From Entomortierella parvispora (lineage: Eukaryota; Mortierellomycota; Mortierellomycetes; Mortierellales; Mortierellaceae): 64,000 nt of DNA. The DNA lies in assembly GCA_963573315.1 (NCBI GenBank), contig OY752141.1, positions 1,736,001-1,800,000 on the forward strand, written 5' to 3'. The position numbers were made by a program, and so were the translations under genes. The number at the start of each line of letters is the position of its first letter. The stretch's first letter is position 1. Shown piece after piece: positions 33,244 through 46,799 of this stretch. The notes beneath the pieces were generated by a model. The model was not told the DNA's origin. It saw only the letters and a list, made by a program, of their open reading frames with translations, and made no database searches.

Positions 33244-34761
33244 ATGTCCTTCACTCCTCCAGACCCAACCGTCTTCTATCCGATCCCCCCTGGCCAGCTC
33301 CCGCCTGGATTCGTCCCTCCGGCGCCTGGGATTGCCGTGCGTGGCATTCCCATCGTTGTCCCCGTCGGCCTCGAGATGCTCATCTCGCCCGAGGGGTTTC
33401 CAGTCTTTGTGCCTGACCGGTCCTTGGCCGGGACCGCCCAGTCTTCACCTTCAACCCCAAAGCACGCCAATGCCAATACAACCACGCCGACGCCGACACC
33501 GCCCTCAAGACACAACACAATTTCTTCTCAGCACTCGAGCCACCACTTGCAGACTCAGCAACAACAGTTCACTCCACCACCACCTGTCCCCAACATTCCA
33601 ATGCCAATCCCTCAACCAATACAGCAACAGCAACAGCAGCAACATATACCGATGCCTATGCCTATGCCCATGCATATGCCCATGCCACACCAACCGGGCT
33701 TTAATGTACCACCACCACCACCCCCCGCTGCCGCAGCTGCAGGCCCGCCACCCGGTATCCAGCTCACATTTGCAAGCATTGTCGCAACGTTCAGGACCTC
33801 ATCCGAGAGTATCTCGGCCTGGACTTTTTACTCTCTTGGACTGAACGCCTTCCCAGGCCAAAAAGAGATTGCCATCACGTTAAGACAGCGACCTGGCCAA
33901 TATACCCTGGAGACCATACAACCCATCATGTACCAACTGTACCAACAAATGAACCAACAGATCCAGTCCGCTCGAAGACCCTTGTTGGCAGGCGATATCT
34001 TTCCTTGCCGGTTACAAACGCCAGATCAGGGCGTCAAGGACATGGCTATCCTTTTGATCCATGGACCCCCCGAGGTGAAATCGTCGTTACCGGAACAGAA
34101 CCGAGATGTCCTTTATGGATTGATTGCGACGTTGGACGAGATGGCCGTATTTGCGAAATATGGCGCGGCGAGATGTTTGACCAACATGGGATCCGAACTC
34201 GAGATTTGGCCTGTCCCGCTTTGGTCCGATTGGTCTCGACCTTCGTTGGTGTTGTTGGATCATTTCAGGGGTTCGTTGACAGAAAGAGTCTCGGTCTTGC
34301 CCACGCGAAACATTGTTGCCACCTTGGACACGGTCTCGCACCGATTGACGTTGGTCGTCTCTGGATCGGCTCTGGAATTGATCCAGGCGGATTTACAACG
34401 GTTTCCTCCAAACTCGCCTCATCACCATTTCATGTCGGATGTGGTGAGGGTCACTTTTTTGTTGGATTTGGACGCGGGTGCTCAGGCTTATTTGACTTGG
34501 CGTACGGGGCAGGACGCCTCTGCGATCTTTAATGCACGACCGAACCCGACGAGTTATCACGGATGCTGGGTCTCGTTGAGCGGTATTAGTCAAGAAGAGG
34601 AGCAACTTCAGGTGCACAAGGAAGGCATTTCTTGCAGAGAAGATGGTATCGAGTTGAAGATGAGAAGTTCTACATGGGAACGACTCTACCAGGCTTTGAT
34701 GTCCAAGACACCCGCCATTGTCCCTGTAGGGTCCGAGACTGTTCAAATAAGCTATGCATAG
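33244..34761 (+). CDS. Unknown protein with Pro/Gln-rich N-terminus and conserved-looking C-terminus
   Basis: Intronless frame of 505 residues. The ATG at 33244 follows a TTCATTCA-rich leader and is preferred over upstream in-frame ATGs that would translate the leader. Residues 1-180 are Pro-rich with Gln, His and Pro-Met runs (QQQQQQQ, PMPMPMPMHM, PPPPPPAAAAA). Residues 185-500 have normal globular composition: FYSLGLNAFPGQKEIAITLR, MAILLIHGPPE, WPVPLWSDWSRPSLVLLDHF and TFLLDLDAGAQAYLTW. No signal peptide or membrane span is visible. I do not recognise the fold. The 34762-35022 interval is a short convergent 3' region shared with the AP-1 sigma gene. Confidence 0.8.
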   Translation: MSFTPPDPTVFYPIPPGQLPPGFVPPAPGIAVRGIPIVVPVGLEMLISPEGFPVFVPDRSLAGTAQSSPSTPKHANANTTTPTPTPPSRHNTISSQHSSHHLQTQQQQFTPPPPVPNIPMPIPQPIQQQQQQQHIPMPMPMPMHMPMPHQPGFNVPPPPPPAAAAAGPPPGIQLTFASIVATFRTSSESISAWTFYSLGLNAFPGQKEIAITLRQRPGQYTLETIQPIMYQLYQQMNQQIQSARRPLLAGDIFPCRLQTPDQGVKDMAILLIHGPPEVKSSLPEQNRDVLYGLIATLDEMAVFAKYGAARCLTNMGSELEIWPVPLWSDWSRPSLVLLDHFRGSLTERVSVLPTRNIVATLDTVSHRLTLVVSGSALELIQADLQRFPPNSPHHHFMSDVVRVTFLLDLDAGAQAYLTWRTGQDASAIFNARPNPTSYHGCWVSLSGISQEEEQLQVHKEGISCREDGIELKMRSSTWERLYQALMSKTPAIVPVGSETVQISYA

Positions 34762-35022
34762 CAACTCTTTGCCCCAAGCAATTAATAATAATAATAACAA
34801 ACGATCAAAAAAAAAGGTGGTGTGTTTTTGGTATGTTTGTTTTTTTTTTGCTTTTATGAAAAAAAGAAGCGAAAAAGGTTCAGGACCCCATGGTATGTTG
34901 TGTAAAATCCTGTTAATGAAGTTGGGGGAGGGGGAGGCAGCAGTCGGGCTAGGGGCAAGGCAAGGACGTTGGAAACCCCGGCGCTATCCTGCTAGTTTTT
35001 AAAATTCAATGGTGATCCTCTT

Positions 35023-36300
35023 TCACTTGTTCTTTTCTTCATTAGCCTCGTCCACTTCGGTTGCATCCTGGTCATGAATTGCCTGTAAAACTGTGACTTT
35101 GCTGGACTCTTGCATCTCTCCTGCGATCAATAGTTCGTCCAGAATGAAATACGCCCGTTGAAAGTTGAAAATCAAATCCAGTTCACACACCTAACAGGGG
35201 AAGATCTCTGATGGATGAGAAGTTGAACGAGAAAAAAGTGATATACATTGTCGTGACGGGTAGCAGGTGCAAAAAAAGTATAACAAGGAAAGATTTAGAG
35301 ATTCTTACGTTTCCGAAATACCGATCCAGTACTTCCACATAGCGATGAATAATTTCTAGCGTCAAGAGCTCATTGTCCTGTGTCCCGACGCCTGTGATAA
35401 AGTAGAGACTCGCATATCTATGACGTTGATTTCCCAGATTAATTCAGAGATACAAAAACGCAAGGTGAATTTTTCACGTCGAAAACACTGTCGGCTCTAT
35501 TTGGTGCCATGGGCATGGTGTTCCTCCTTTACCTTCTGTAGATGACCTTTGTGTCTAGAGAATATTCAGAAAAGAGATATATAAAAATTGGGTGTTAAAT
35601 CAGGAAAAACTTTTTCTTCCATCTATCTCTTCCTCCATTTCTTACCTTTATATTCCAAAAAGTTGCACATTTTCGTCCGCCGTGCCAACACCAATTGCGT
35701 GACATCTTTGATGATCTTTGTCTTTTCCTTGGGGCTCATGGTCGTGAACCATTTCGCCAACCGGGTCTTGCCCTGTCGACTGACCAGCAAGACGTAATTG
35801 ATCTAGAAAAGGACCATGGAAAAAAATATATGAATGGTGTTGAGAAATTTCCCTTTGTGTCCTGCTGGCCGTCAATGGTCCTGATATGGCAGCGATAATT
35901 TCAGAAACAGCACGCGCCGTGCTGCTGCAGCTGCCACTGCATGAATGAATGTGGCTCTCCTCTCTTCAATCAAGCTTATCGCATGCGAGAAAGTTCTCGA
36001 GATTCCCATCTAGTTTTCCTTCCTCCTGCAAATGTGGTCAAGAGTCGCATCTTGCCTAGAGCCGTTGACCAGGCATGGTCCAGAAATTCATCCAGGGTCC
36101 ACTTTTTTTTTCGGCTTTGTCATCATTAGTTGAGGATGGATGGGGGTCCATAAGAAAAGATGGGTAGGCTTCAGAGTTGTCCGCAAGAGTGCATCCGGCA
36201 TTCAGTGGTATTGCCGGCTGGGTATTCTTGTTCCTGAGAGACAGTTGTCATTCACCAGGGGGGTTAAAATAAATAAATGGTGCTCGGTCCTTACAGTCAT
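35023..36300 (-). CDS. AP-1 clathrin adaptor complex, sigma subunit
   Basis: Small chain of the AP-1 adaptor, which forms clathrin-coated vesicles between the trans-Golgi network and endosomes. The exons are 36300-36295 (tentative), 35802-35646, 35554-35533, 35417-35309 and 35190-35023, giving 153 residues, the usual family length. The match is very strong: [59 protein letters not shown] and [19 protein letters not shown]. Exon 3 is a 22-base micro-exon (DTKVIYRR). The first exon is inferred: it would hold only ATG ACT before a GTAAGG donor, giving M-T-I-N-Y-V, as many relatives start Met-X-Ile. A different start exon is possible. Confidence 0.9.
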
Positions 36301-36684
36301 TTGTGTGCAGGAGAGAGCTGGAGCGATGGACGGTGATGTGGGTGTGCTCAGAGACTGGGGGAGGGGATTGCGCCGTTGTGTTTCCAGGGATGGATGAAAT
36401 CCAGAGTCGAGATGGGGTGGTGCCGAGCAAATGAGCTACAGAAGGGGATGGGAGAAGAAGAGAGAAAAGAGAAAAGAAGAAAGAGAGCGTTGAATGGACA
36501 ATCCTCCTCCTCCTCCTCCTCCTCCTTCCACGCGCATCGCACGGAACAGCCTCGAGAAGAAGCGGTCTCTGTCCCCGTGACGTGGCTGTCTGCAGTCCCA
36601 AAGCGCGTTCGCCTCGCGTTTGTCCCCTTTGTCCTCTTGTCTCTTCTTCCTCTCCTCCTCTTTCAATTCATCGCCTCCTCCTCC

Positions 36685-37822
36685 ATGCGTCTGCGGCACT
36701 TTTGCATCGGATCCACCAGGACCCAGGACTTGCTCATCTCAAAGACTTGTGTGTGGCAAACGTCGACTCTTCTCATGGCTCATGACCAGGAATGCCAATG
36801 AAGTGATTTCTCATTCAATGTCTTTTCTCTTTTTCCATTGCCAATCCTTTTTCTATTTCTTCCTAGTCCTCCCTCTCAGCACACCAGAGGATGAACGGGA
36901 TATTCAAAAAGTATGGGCGACTTTTCTAGATCTCTTTCAAGTAGAGCACAAATGGACACCCTTATCACCGTCCGCAGTTCTGCAACAACCACAACAACCA
37001 CCATCACGCACTCAAGCCAAGAACCCTCCTTCTTCCTCCCCATCCTCCTCCTCGAAAGCATCTCCACCTTTGCGTCGATCAGACAAGTCGTCAGCGGGAA
37101 TGACGGCGACAGGACGACCCGAGGGAGTCATCGGTTCCTCAACGACATCGACGGCCGCTTCCATGGTGACACATGTGCCTTTATTTTCCATCGACACCTG
37201 CTTCATTTACAGGACCGTGAACGATCTCGTCCTCGTTGCATGTTGTCCCCTCCCCCCTGATCCCTCCAAAGACTCTATGAGTATCACCCGGATACCTTCT
37301 ACTTTATCACAACCTTCTTCCGCGTCGACATCCCAACCTCTACAGGATCCTCCGATTCTTTCAACTTTGAAAAGACCTGATTTGGCGTTTTCCACTGCTG
37401 CAGGCCTCCATACCTCTTGGCATGGGACAATCGAGTTTTTGATGCAACTCATCAAAGCACTAGAGCGGTTCTTGAAACCCGCTTCCACGACGGGTGGTAC
37501 TGGAAGCGGTGCTGGAGCTGGAGCCTCAGCATCTAGACGCTCTTCTACTACCATGACGGGCCAACAGCCTAGTGATTCTTCCGGAGAGGCAGTCAGTATC
37601 TTGTCCTCTGAGAGTATACGGCGGAACAGTGGGATCGTTTATGAAGTACTGGATGAATGCATGGTAACGTGGCAACATGACCTGGTTAGGAAACGAACGT
37701 ACTTGACTTGAAAAAGGATTTTGACTATTTTATTTATATTCCTTCGATACTAGGTCATGGGGTACCCGATAATGCCCAGTCTGGCTCAGCTAGATCTCCT
37801 TGTATTTGGCGTGGCAAAATAA
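36685..37822 (+). CDS. Longin-like protein, possibly adaptor-complex related
   Basis: Tentative exons are 36685-36748, 36867-37663 and 37754-37822; about 309 residues. The best-supported parts are the second and third exons. FSIDTCFIYRTVNDLVLVAC, GTIEFLMQLIKALERFL and RRNSGIVYEVLDECM, then across a 90-base intron VMGYPIMPSLAQ. This series of strands and helices matches the N-terminal longin domain of adaptor mu and sigma chains (yellde...dyGyp). Ser/Pro-rich, poorly conserved inserts break the domain at two places. The frame stops soon after the longin domain, so no mu homology domain is encoded. It could be a divergent adaptor or other longin-family trafficking protein. The first exon (ending QDLLISKT) is uncertain. 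Confidence 0.5.
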
Positions 37823-38043
37823 ACGGATTCCTACCATATTTGAGGTCACATTATCGGAAGCTGGGCCGTGGTAATAGTACAGGATTGAAATCTCGAAAAA
37901 GAACAGAGGGCAAGATTTGGACTGTCGTTTATTATGACATAGACCTCCCTGGGGGGAGAGGGTATATGGGGGTTGTCGTTGGTGGATAAAGGACATGGGT
38001 AGCTTCTGAATAAAAAGTGGTGTGCCAAAAAATGAGCGATAGT

Positions 38044-39808
38044 CTAGACCACTGGTATTGAAACTTCACGTTTCATGGTCGAGTGCAGTCTCTGCTCATG
38101 TTGGCGCTCTGCATGTGCCAATAACGAGGCCAATTCGCTGTCCTCGTGGGCCTTCTTTTTCAAAGACACAAACGGGGCCGAGAATGATGATGTCTGCATG
38201 GCCTCCTCAACCGCAAGTCCATCAATCTCGTCCGCGTCCCGGAGATCGTGGCCCTCTCTCTTTTCAAACTCGATCCGGAGACGCTGGAGCCTTTTCTCGT
38301 GAATCGTCGATGTCTTTGAACCACCAGAGAAGGATGTTGAAGAAGAAGAGGGATTCACACCAAGAGCACGAAGGGTTCTGGCTGCCTGATGCTCCAACAT
38401 GGTGCGCGCAGCGCTGTATTCAGGGCCGCTGTAGCGAGCTCGGGAAATGATTCCGTACAGAGCACAACCCACTACCAGGGTTCCTCCACTGGCCATGGCC
38501 ATCGTACTTCCGACGACTGCACCTCCAACCGCACCCAGGGATCCAACTGCCGACATGGACCAGGCAACAGTTTCTGCCTAGATTTGTGATTTTCAAGAAG
38601 AAAACGAAACGACTACACATCAGCATTACTTCCTGTGAATGATATCCCACCGGACCGTTCAATATTTTCCCTTTGACTCTTACCTTCTTTTTAGACCTAG
38701 GGTCCAGTCGATGGATAGTCTCCATCAGTTCCTTGATTAATTTAAGATCATGACGAATCTGATCCGGCACCTCCAAAAACTGCTCGCTAATCCAAGCCTC
38801 AGTCGACTGAACAACACCATCGCACTGGCTCATCAATTGCTCCAACTGACTGTGGAATGTGACGACCGAATAAGTCGACGATGCCTTGTGAGCCGAGTAC
38901 AGCGCCATGACCAAAGACGCCACGCCGACAGTGGCGACCAGCACGGCCTTGGCCGCCTTGACCGTATCGTCCTCCCGCACGACCGCCTTTGAACTATTAC
39001 CGTCAATGTCCTCCTCCTCCTCGGATTCCTTGGTGTCTACAGCTTTTGACTTTTCCTTTTCCTTTTCTTCTTGCCTTGATGATCTCTTCCTGTCCTTCTC
39101 ATCCAGCTCCTTCTTTTCCTTATCCCGTTTCTTTTGCTCCTTTTCCATCTCTTGTTCCAATTTCTGCACTTTGGCTCTTTGTGTCTCCAACTCTTGCTCG
39201 AGATTAAACCGCTCCCGTCGTTGTTGCTCTACCTCTGAACGCGCCATAGCCTTGTTCTGGTCCATTTCTCGTTCCATCGCCTTCAATCGATCCTCCATCT
39301 CTCTCATCCGTGCCCGTTCTTGCTGTGGATGGTTATAGTTTGCAGACCCAAACCAGTAATTGTTCCCGGCTCGGTTATTTCCTTCTCTTTCCCTTTCCCA
39401 TTCTCGTCGCTCTTGCTCAAAGGCCCTTGAAGACGAAGAAGAAGCAGTATTGCCATCCATGAACCGTCCTGCCAGGTACAATCCATTGCCTAGAGTCTGA
39501 TGGTTTGCAAAACTGGTAAACGACGAGAAAAGACCTCCTTTACTTGCTGTCCCGGATGGGTCCCCCTCCGTCTTGACCTTGGGATGGCCATCAGGACCAT
39601 TGGGCGCAGCAGCGGAAGAAGAAGAGGCTCCAGAGGTTTGCCATTCGGCTGGGAGTGGCTCCTGGGCGTCCTCTGAGGTCTTTGCAAGCTGAGAAAGGAT
39701 GTGGGGCGTGAAGGCCAAGAGCGTAGAGACGGGAGCGACAAATTCGAGGGTGTCGGGGTCGTAGAGTTCTCGTGGGAAGGTAATGTCGTCAAACAGAATG
39801 GAGGCCAT
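38044..39808 (-). CDS. Coiled-coil protein with two hydrophobic segments, unknown function
   Basis: Exon 1 is 39808-38684 and exon 2 is 38577-38044 (106-base intron, donor GTAAGA, acceptor TCTAG, phase 0); 552 residues. The start MASILFDDITFPRELYDPDT lies on a GA-rich leader. Residues 140-290 are a long charged coiled coil rich in Glu, Lys and Arg. A first hydrophobic stretch (AAKAVLVATVGVASLVMALY) follows. After about 65 residues and the exon junction there is a second, Gly-rich one (GAVGGAVVGSTMAMASGG, then TLVVGCALYGI). The tail is helical and charged. This fits a membrane protein with both ends exposed to the cytosol. I do not recognise a family. Confidence 0.72.
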
Positions 39809-40182
39809 TGCGGAATGAATGAATGCTCCGGTATAGTTGTAGAGAGAGCAGACTGATTTACTTGGTGTTGTGATGCGGAGAGAAAGAGAGGGAGAAAAGT
39901 GTGAAGAGAGACAGAAGAGAGGAGCAAGTAAGAAAGGAAAAGTAAGGAAAGGGAAACGAAGAGAGCGCGTGAGGCGAACCAAGGAAGGGCAAAAAAAAAA
40001 AAGGACAGAACACAGCCGAGCAAAAAGTGAGCCCTCGTGTGAACAGAAACTGAAAACGCCAAGACCCTTTCTTTCCTCTTGACATCTTCGACTCTCTTTG
40101 AGTGACTGTTTGCCACGTGGACCAAAGGGGCCGCTTCTTCTACCGCTTGCTTTTATGCACTTTGTTTTATTCGGTCTGCACA

Positions 40183-43100
40183 CTACGCCTCCTTCTCCGA
40201 CAGCACAGCTGCAAATGAGAACGGCTCGAAAGCGTAACCGGTGCCCTCGTAAAACTTGCTGTTGAACTCGACCCAGTGCAAACGCAGCGCGTGCAAGAAC
40301 GCCGACAGTCCCTCCATGCCAATCAGGATGCCAACCGTCAGCACAAACCACAAAGAAAACATCACAATCGTCATAATCGCCCCAATCGTACCCGAGAACT
40401 TCCATGCCATCGCCAAGGTCATTGACCACAGCACCTCCGACAGCTGCGCGTGTGCCAGGGACAGCGCCCACAGTCGCAGATACGATGCCGTGTTGGAGAT
40501 GCAGCTCAGACAGTAATCGATCGTATGGATGACTTGGTGGATCATCTCTTCTGAAAACTCAAACTCCTCGCCATGCTCGCCGTCGTGGTCCTCTGACGCC
40601 ACAACTGCTCCTCCAGCATCATCCGAATGGTTGCTGTCCGTGCTGATGCGTACATTGTTCTCCGAGGGCAAATGGTATCCCATCGCGCGAGCTTTGTTGT
40701 GCTCCCACTTGAGATAGTACGGCTTCAAGAACAACATCCACGGAATACAGATGATCGCCACCAAGACTAGCAGCGCTTGAACAAAAGCCTGGGGAGAAAG
40801 AATAAAAGAATGGAGGTCAGCAATGTTACAGAGTAGATTGTAAATAACGGCCATGAACAAACAGACAGGTGTAGGGACGAATCTTACCTGTCCAGAATAC
40901 AACTTGTCAGCCTCGTCCACCGACCCAGGACTCAAAAACATGTAAATCATAGTGTTGAGCAAACTGGGGGGCGAATTACGAACAGAGTGGCCCGCCGCAT
41001 CCGTCTCGTTCCAGTCCACAGACCACTTGTAAATGATCATTGTGATGAGGTATCCAAACAAGCACTGCATGAACAGCATTTGAGGAATAAAGCCTCCAAT
41101 GATATTGATGGGTTTGCGGAAGAACTTTGCATTGTAGTAAACCATACAGAGACCGAACGACATGTGGATGACTCCCAGCACGACCGACATCTTCATCTTG
41201 TACGAGTTTGTGAATAGCAAGTAGTTTTCAGTTCCATGCCACGCATAATCGATTCCAAACAGGTAGGTATGTCCGTTGGGCTGAGCAATCACTGGATTTC
41301 CTTCAACGTAATCCTCTGGGAGGGTAAAGACCCAGCCGGTTTGGAAAAGGGGGAGTGCTCGCGAAAAGATGTCGTTGTACATCATCCCTGTAAAGAGCGA
41401 GAAGGCTCCCATGAGCAGCACAATGTAACGCCCTCCGTATACCATTGCAAACATCTATTAGATCGATAAACGACATCATTGTTAAACAAACCACTCCATC
41501 TTGACGCATCATAGATCTTTTCTTTTTTTTTCAAAACATTACCTCGTTATCCACATGAGCAAGCTTACGCTCGTTCATAACTAGCCAGATTCCGGCAAGG
41601 AAAACAAGGAACCCATGTCCGACATCGCCAAACATGACGGCAAATAGGAAAGGAAAGGAAATCACAGTGAAGAGACCAGGGTTCACTTCACGATAACGGG
41701 CCATACCATAAGCATCCACAATAGCCTGGAATCCAGCTGTAAACTTGTTGGTCTTGTGGAAAGTTGGTGGCTCTTTGTGTGTACGGAGTTCGTTCAAAAT
41801 GGACGGCACCATAGATCCAGATCTCTCTGTGACGCCTCGAAGGGCTGACTGGATAGTACCAATTTCGTTGGTTGGACACCAACCCTCGGCAATCAAGCAC
41901 TTTCGATTGACGTCATAGTTGAAATGGTTCATGGTATGATAGGTCGCCTTTTCCTTTTTGACAATGGTCATCCAGGACGCCAGATTCTCTGAAATGCGCA
42001 TGAGCTCAAGGTGACGGGTCTGGGTTGTGTTTGTAAGTACAGAGTCGAATTCCTCGATGTGGCGCACGACATCCAAGAGAGCCTCACGACGATGCTCTGG
42101 CTTGGGGTCAATGGGGTATAAGGTGGCGCCCAGGGATTCAGCAATCTTTTTTATCTTTGCCAAAATCTCCTTGCCATGAGCAAAGATAATGAAGACGTTC
42201 TTCTCCACAGCCATGTCGGTGGATGGATCCACAACTGGCTCGTCGATTTCAGCCGTGTTCATGTACAAGTTGCCACGAAGGGAGCGCCAAAGAATTCTCT
42301 CAAAGGTCTGCATCTTGCTTCGGGAGATCACACCAGTGACATTGCCCAGAGCAAGACCCATATTCTGCGCCTCCTGTGAGGGTCCTGTTTCCAGATCATC
42401 TAAAAGTGGCGCATTGGGCTCGTCGAATGAATGGCGGATCTCCTCTTGGTGCGACGCGGCCTGTGGGTTATAAATTAAATGATTTGTGGTCAGAGCAAGA
42501 TTCTCAATCCGCGGCATCAAAAATTTCGATCTACGGTGATTCCAATGGACACCAAATGGTCGTTGGCCGGTTTTTGTTACCTCCTGAAAGAAGTCCGAGG
42601 TCTCTCTCAGGACATGCTTCAACTCTGTCAGCTCCAGGAACCGTCGCTGCATGGTCTGGTGCGAGTTGTTCATTTGCAAAAGACGGTTTTCGTGCTCAGA
42701 GAGACGCTCCTCTAGATCGTCGAGCTCCTGGCGAGATCTAGCGCGTGCCATGTATGCGTTCGAGTGCGAGGATCGAACGGGAATCTCTGCCTTTTCAATC
42801 TGTGCAGTAAAGAAGCCTACAGTGCAGTAAAACGATTGTCAGCGGTAGTGAATGATGAAGAAATAGATGGCGCTCTTGAAGCGCAATAGACTAGTGGAAA
42901 CTTACGGAGTTGACGCTCCATCTCATCAAAGCGACGAATCTCGTTTACAAATGCGCGCTGGAAGGCATTCACATCTGGGTTCAGCTATTGAATGGAACCA
43001 AAATGAGTACACCAAAGACAATCCACATTGGTTCGAGATGATGCCACAACTCTTGACACCTACATCACGGAACTGCACTAGACCCAGCTCTCCCAGCTCT

Positions 43101-43186
43101 GCGACCGTTGGCTGGGCTACTTCGGCTGGGATGTAGAGCTGAATGAGCGACATCTCTTCCGAGCGGAAGAAGCTGGATTGGTGCAT
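40183..43186 (-). CDS. V-ATPase V0 subunit a (Vph1/Stv1 type)
   Basis: Membrane subunit that carries protons through the vacuolar or endomembrane H+-ATPase. The exons are 43186-43064, 42984-42906, 42816-42581, 42460-41543, 41454-40888 and 40788-40183, with all phases consistent; 842 residues, equal to the family norm. The start MHQSSFFRSEEMSLIQLYIP aligns with the usual RSEEMSL start. The cytosolic half contains the coiled coil (ELDDLEERLSEHENRLLQMN). The membrane half has GDVGHGFLVFLAG, PLFQTGWVFTLPED and TASYLRLWALSLAHAQLSE, whose Arg corresponds to the essential proton-channel residue. The frame stays open upstream of 43186, so a longer N-terminal form cannot be excluded. Which isoform (vacuolar or Golgi) cannot be told. 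Confidence 0.95.
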
Positions 43187-43565
43187 GTTGCCTTGTCGTC
43201 TGCTGTTGCTTCTGTGTAGGTTGCGAAGGTCCTCCTGCTGCTGGTAGGGATCAAAGAATCTTTCTGTGGTTGGCGCGTGGAGGTCAGAGGTGCCTGGTTC
43301 CAGGAAGGGGTTGTCGTGGGCAAAGGCGGCGGAGGAGGAGAGGGAAGTAGAGGCTGAAAAGGGGTTGTTGCCTGAAGGGGTCCTCAGTCGGCTGGTCAGA
43401 GAACCCGATGCAGAGGGGGTCGAGGTGGAGGAGGCAAGGATGTCGACGGGGGCCTGGCTGCTGCTGCTAGCGCGTTGGAGCGATTCGAGAGGAACGTAAT
43501 CACCCCCTGCAGGCCGGAAGAGCTCGACGATGCGCTTAATGGTGACGAGCGGACTGCCTCTGCAG
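43187..43565 (-). other. Open upstream extension of the V-ATPase a reading frame
   Basis: In frame with the V-ATPase start, the upstream 125 codons are open and look protein-like rather than leader-like: GGDYVPLESLQRASSSSQ, then Ser/Thr-rich sequence, then HDNPFLEPGTSDLHAPTTER. A splice acceptor-like TGCAGAG at about 43563 could begin an exon here. Known subunit a proteins do not need it. It may be a longer isoform or a chance open 5' leader. Beyond it (to 44314) is the divergent promoter region shared with THI4. Confidence 0.4.
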
Positions 43566-44255
43566 GATGAGGCGCGAAGATGGATGGAGGGGGAGTGAAG
43601 GAAAAGGTGGTCGTGATGTGGCAGGATAAAAGATGAGGTGCCAAGCAAAGCGAAGAGAGAGATGGGCGAATGCAGCATGTGTGCATGCATATGCGAAGTC
43701 GACTTTGGTCATGTGACTGGATGCATTGGTGGCGCATCTTGGGACAGAGAGAGGAGAGAGAGAGGGGAGAGAAGAGACACGTCCAATGGCTTGTTGCTTG
43801 CTTGTTGCCTGCTTGCTTGACGGATGACACCCATGCAGCGCAACCATGCATCTCTGGACCCTGTTTGCTTGTCTACAGTAGACCATCTGAAGTTCTGAAC
43901 TATCATAGACCAGACCACAGATGAAATACATAGTCCAAACAATGTCCGATCCACCTTTTTGCGGTGCTCCAGTGGACCAGTTCTCGCCCAATACAGCAGT
44001 CTACAATAGCAAAATGCGGGATGAAAGCAGAGAGAAAAGAGAGGGATGAAGGGACGAAGGGCGCCCTCCTCCGCTTGTCATTCCACTTTTCAAACCCCTC
44101 CAGGCGCCCTTCCCTTCTTTTCCCTTCCCTTCCCTTCCTATCTGTGTGCAACCGACGATGACTCTTTCTCTTTGCGTCCCTCTTTGTTGAGCCTAGCCTC
44201 CCCGCCTTTTCCTTCCGCTACTCTACTCCGCGAAGACTGGTCGGCGGTCTTTTGA

Positions 44256-45777
<1,522 letters not shown>

Positions 45778-46799
45778 ATTGTCGACATCTAGCGGATCGG
45801 ATCTATTTTTTGTTTGCTGACCTTTTTTTTTTTTATTATTTCTCTTTTCTGTCTTTTTATTTTTTTTTTTTGTTCCTTGTCGAGATGAAGAAAGAAGAAC
45901 AACACCAGGGGTCCTTGATCTTCCCATCTTTGCTCTCCCGCTCTGGTCATCTTTTTCCCACGATCCAAAATTCAACAAGAGGAATGACTCTTTTGAAATT
46001 TGTTTCGACGGGGGCTCATAAAAGGATGGTCGGAGTTGTGATGATGTGCCAGAAGATCTTGGTGAGAAATACCCTTTGAACCTGATGGTTAGATGAAGAA
46101 AAAGAAACTGAAGAGCATGTAAAAGGTCTTTCAAGGCTTTTTGTCCCCTCGGACGTTTCTTTCTATTCTCTGATCCAACACGATAATGCGTGCGGCTAGG
46201 AAGCGTGTACATCTCTTCACTTCAGTCTCGACCCTCTTTTTTTCCCCTTTATCCTTTCATTCTTTATATTAAAAACAAATGTGATATCATCAAAGCCCTG
46301 TAATTGTGGGAATATGTATGTGGCCATGCTCCATTTTTCTTAACGGGAATCTTCTAGCTTGCGTCACGGAAGAGCAAATGGGCAGGAACCCAAGTCTATG
46401 AAGAGTTACAAGAAAGATGCTTGCCAAGATAGATCAAACGTGAAAAACACGCTTACCTTTGTTGTGTTGGAGGACGGCTGGACGAACGAAGGGTTGGAGA
46501 TCTGTAGTGGTGTCCAGTCAGTCCATGCGTTCTGTTCATGTGATCATGTTGTTCATGTTGTTCATGGTGGTACCTGGTTCAGACAGACACTCTTTCCAGA
46601 GCGAAAACAAATAGGCAGAGAGAGCGAGGACGCTCTATATCAAGGCGAGAGAGTACAATTGGGCGGAAGCGAGAGAACTCGAGGGAGATCGGTGGAATGA
46701 CATTGTGCGCGATGGAGGGTACAGACAGGTCACATTATTAAAGAATCTCCACTTCAACTCTCCAAACACATCGCTCTTCTCCATCATAGACGCCCATCA

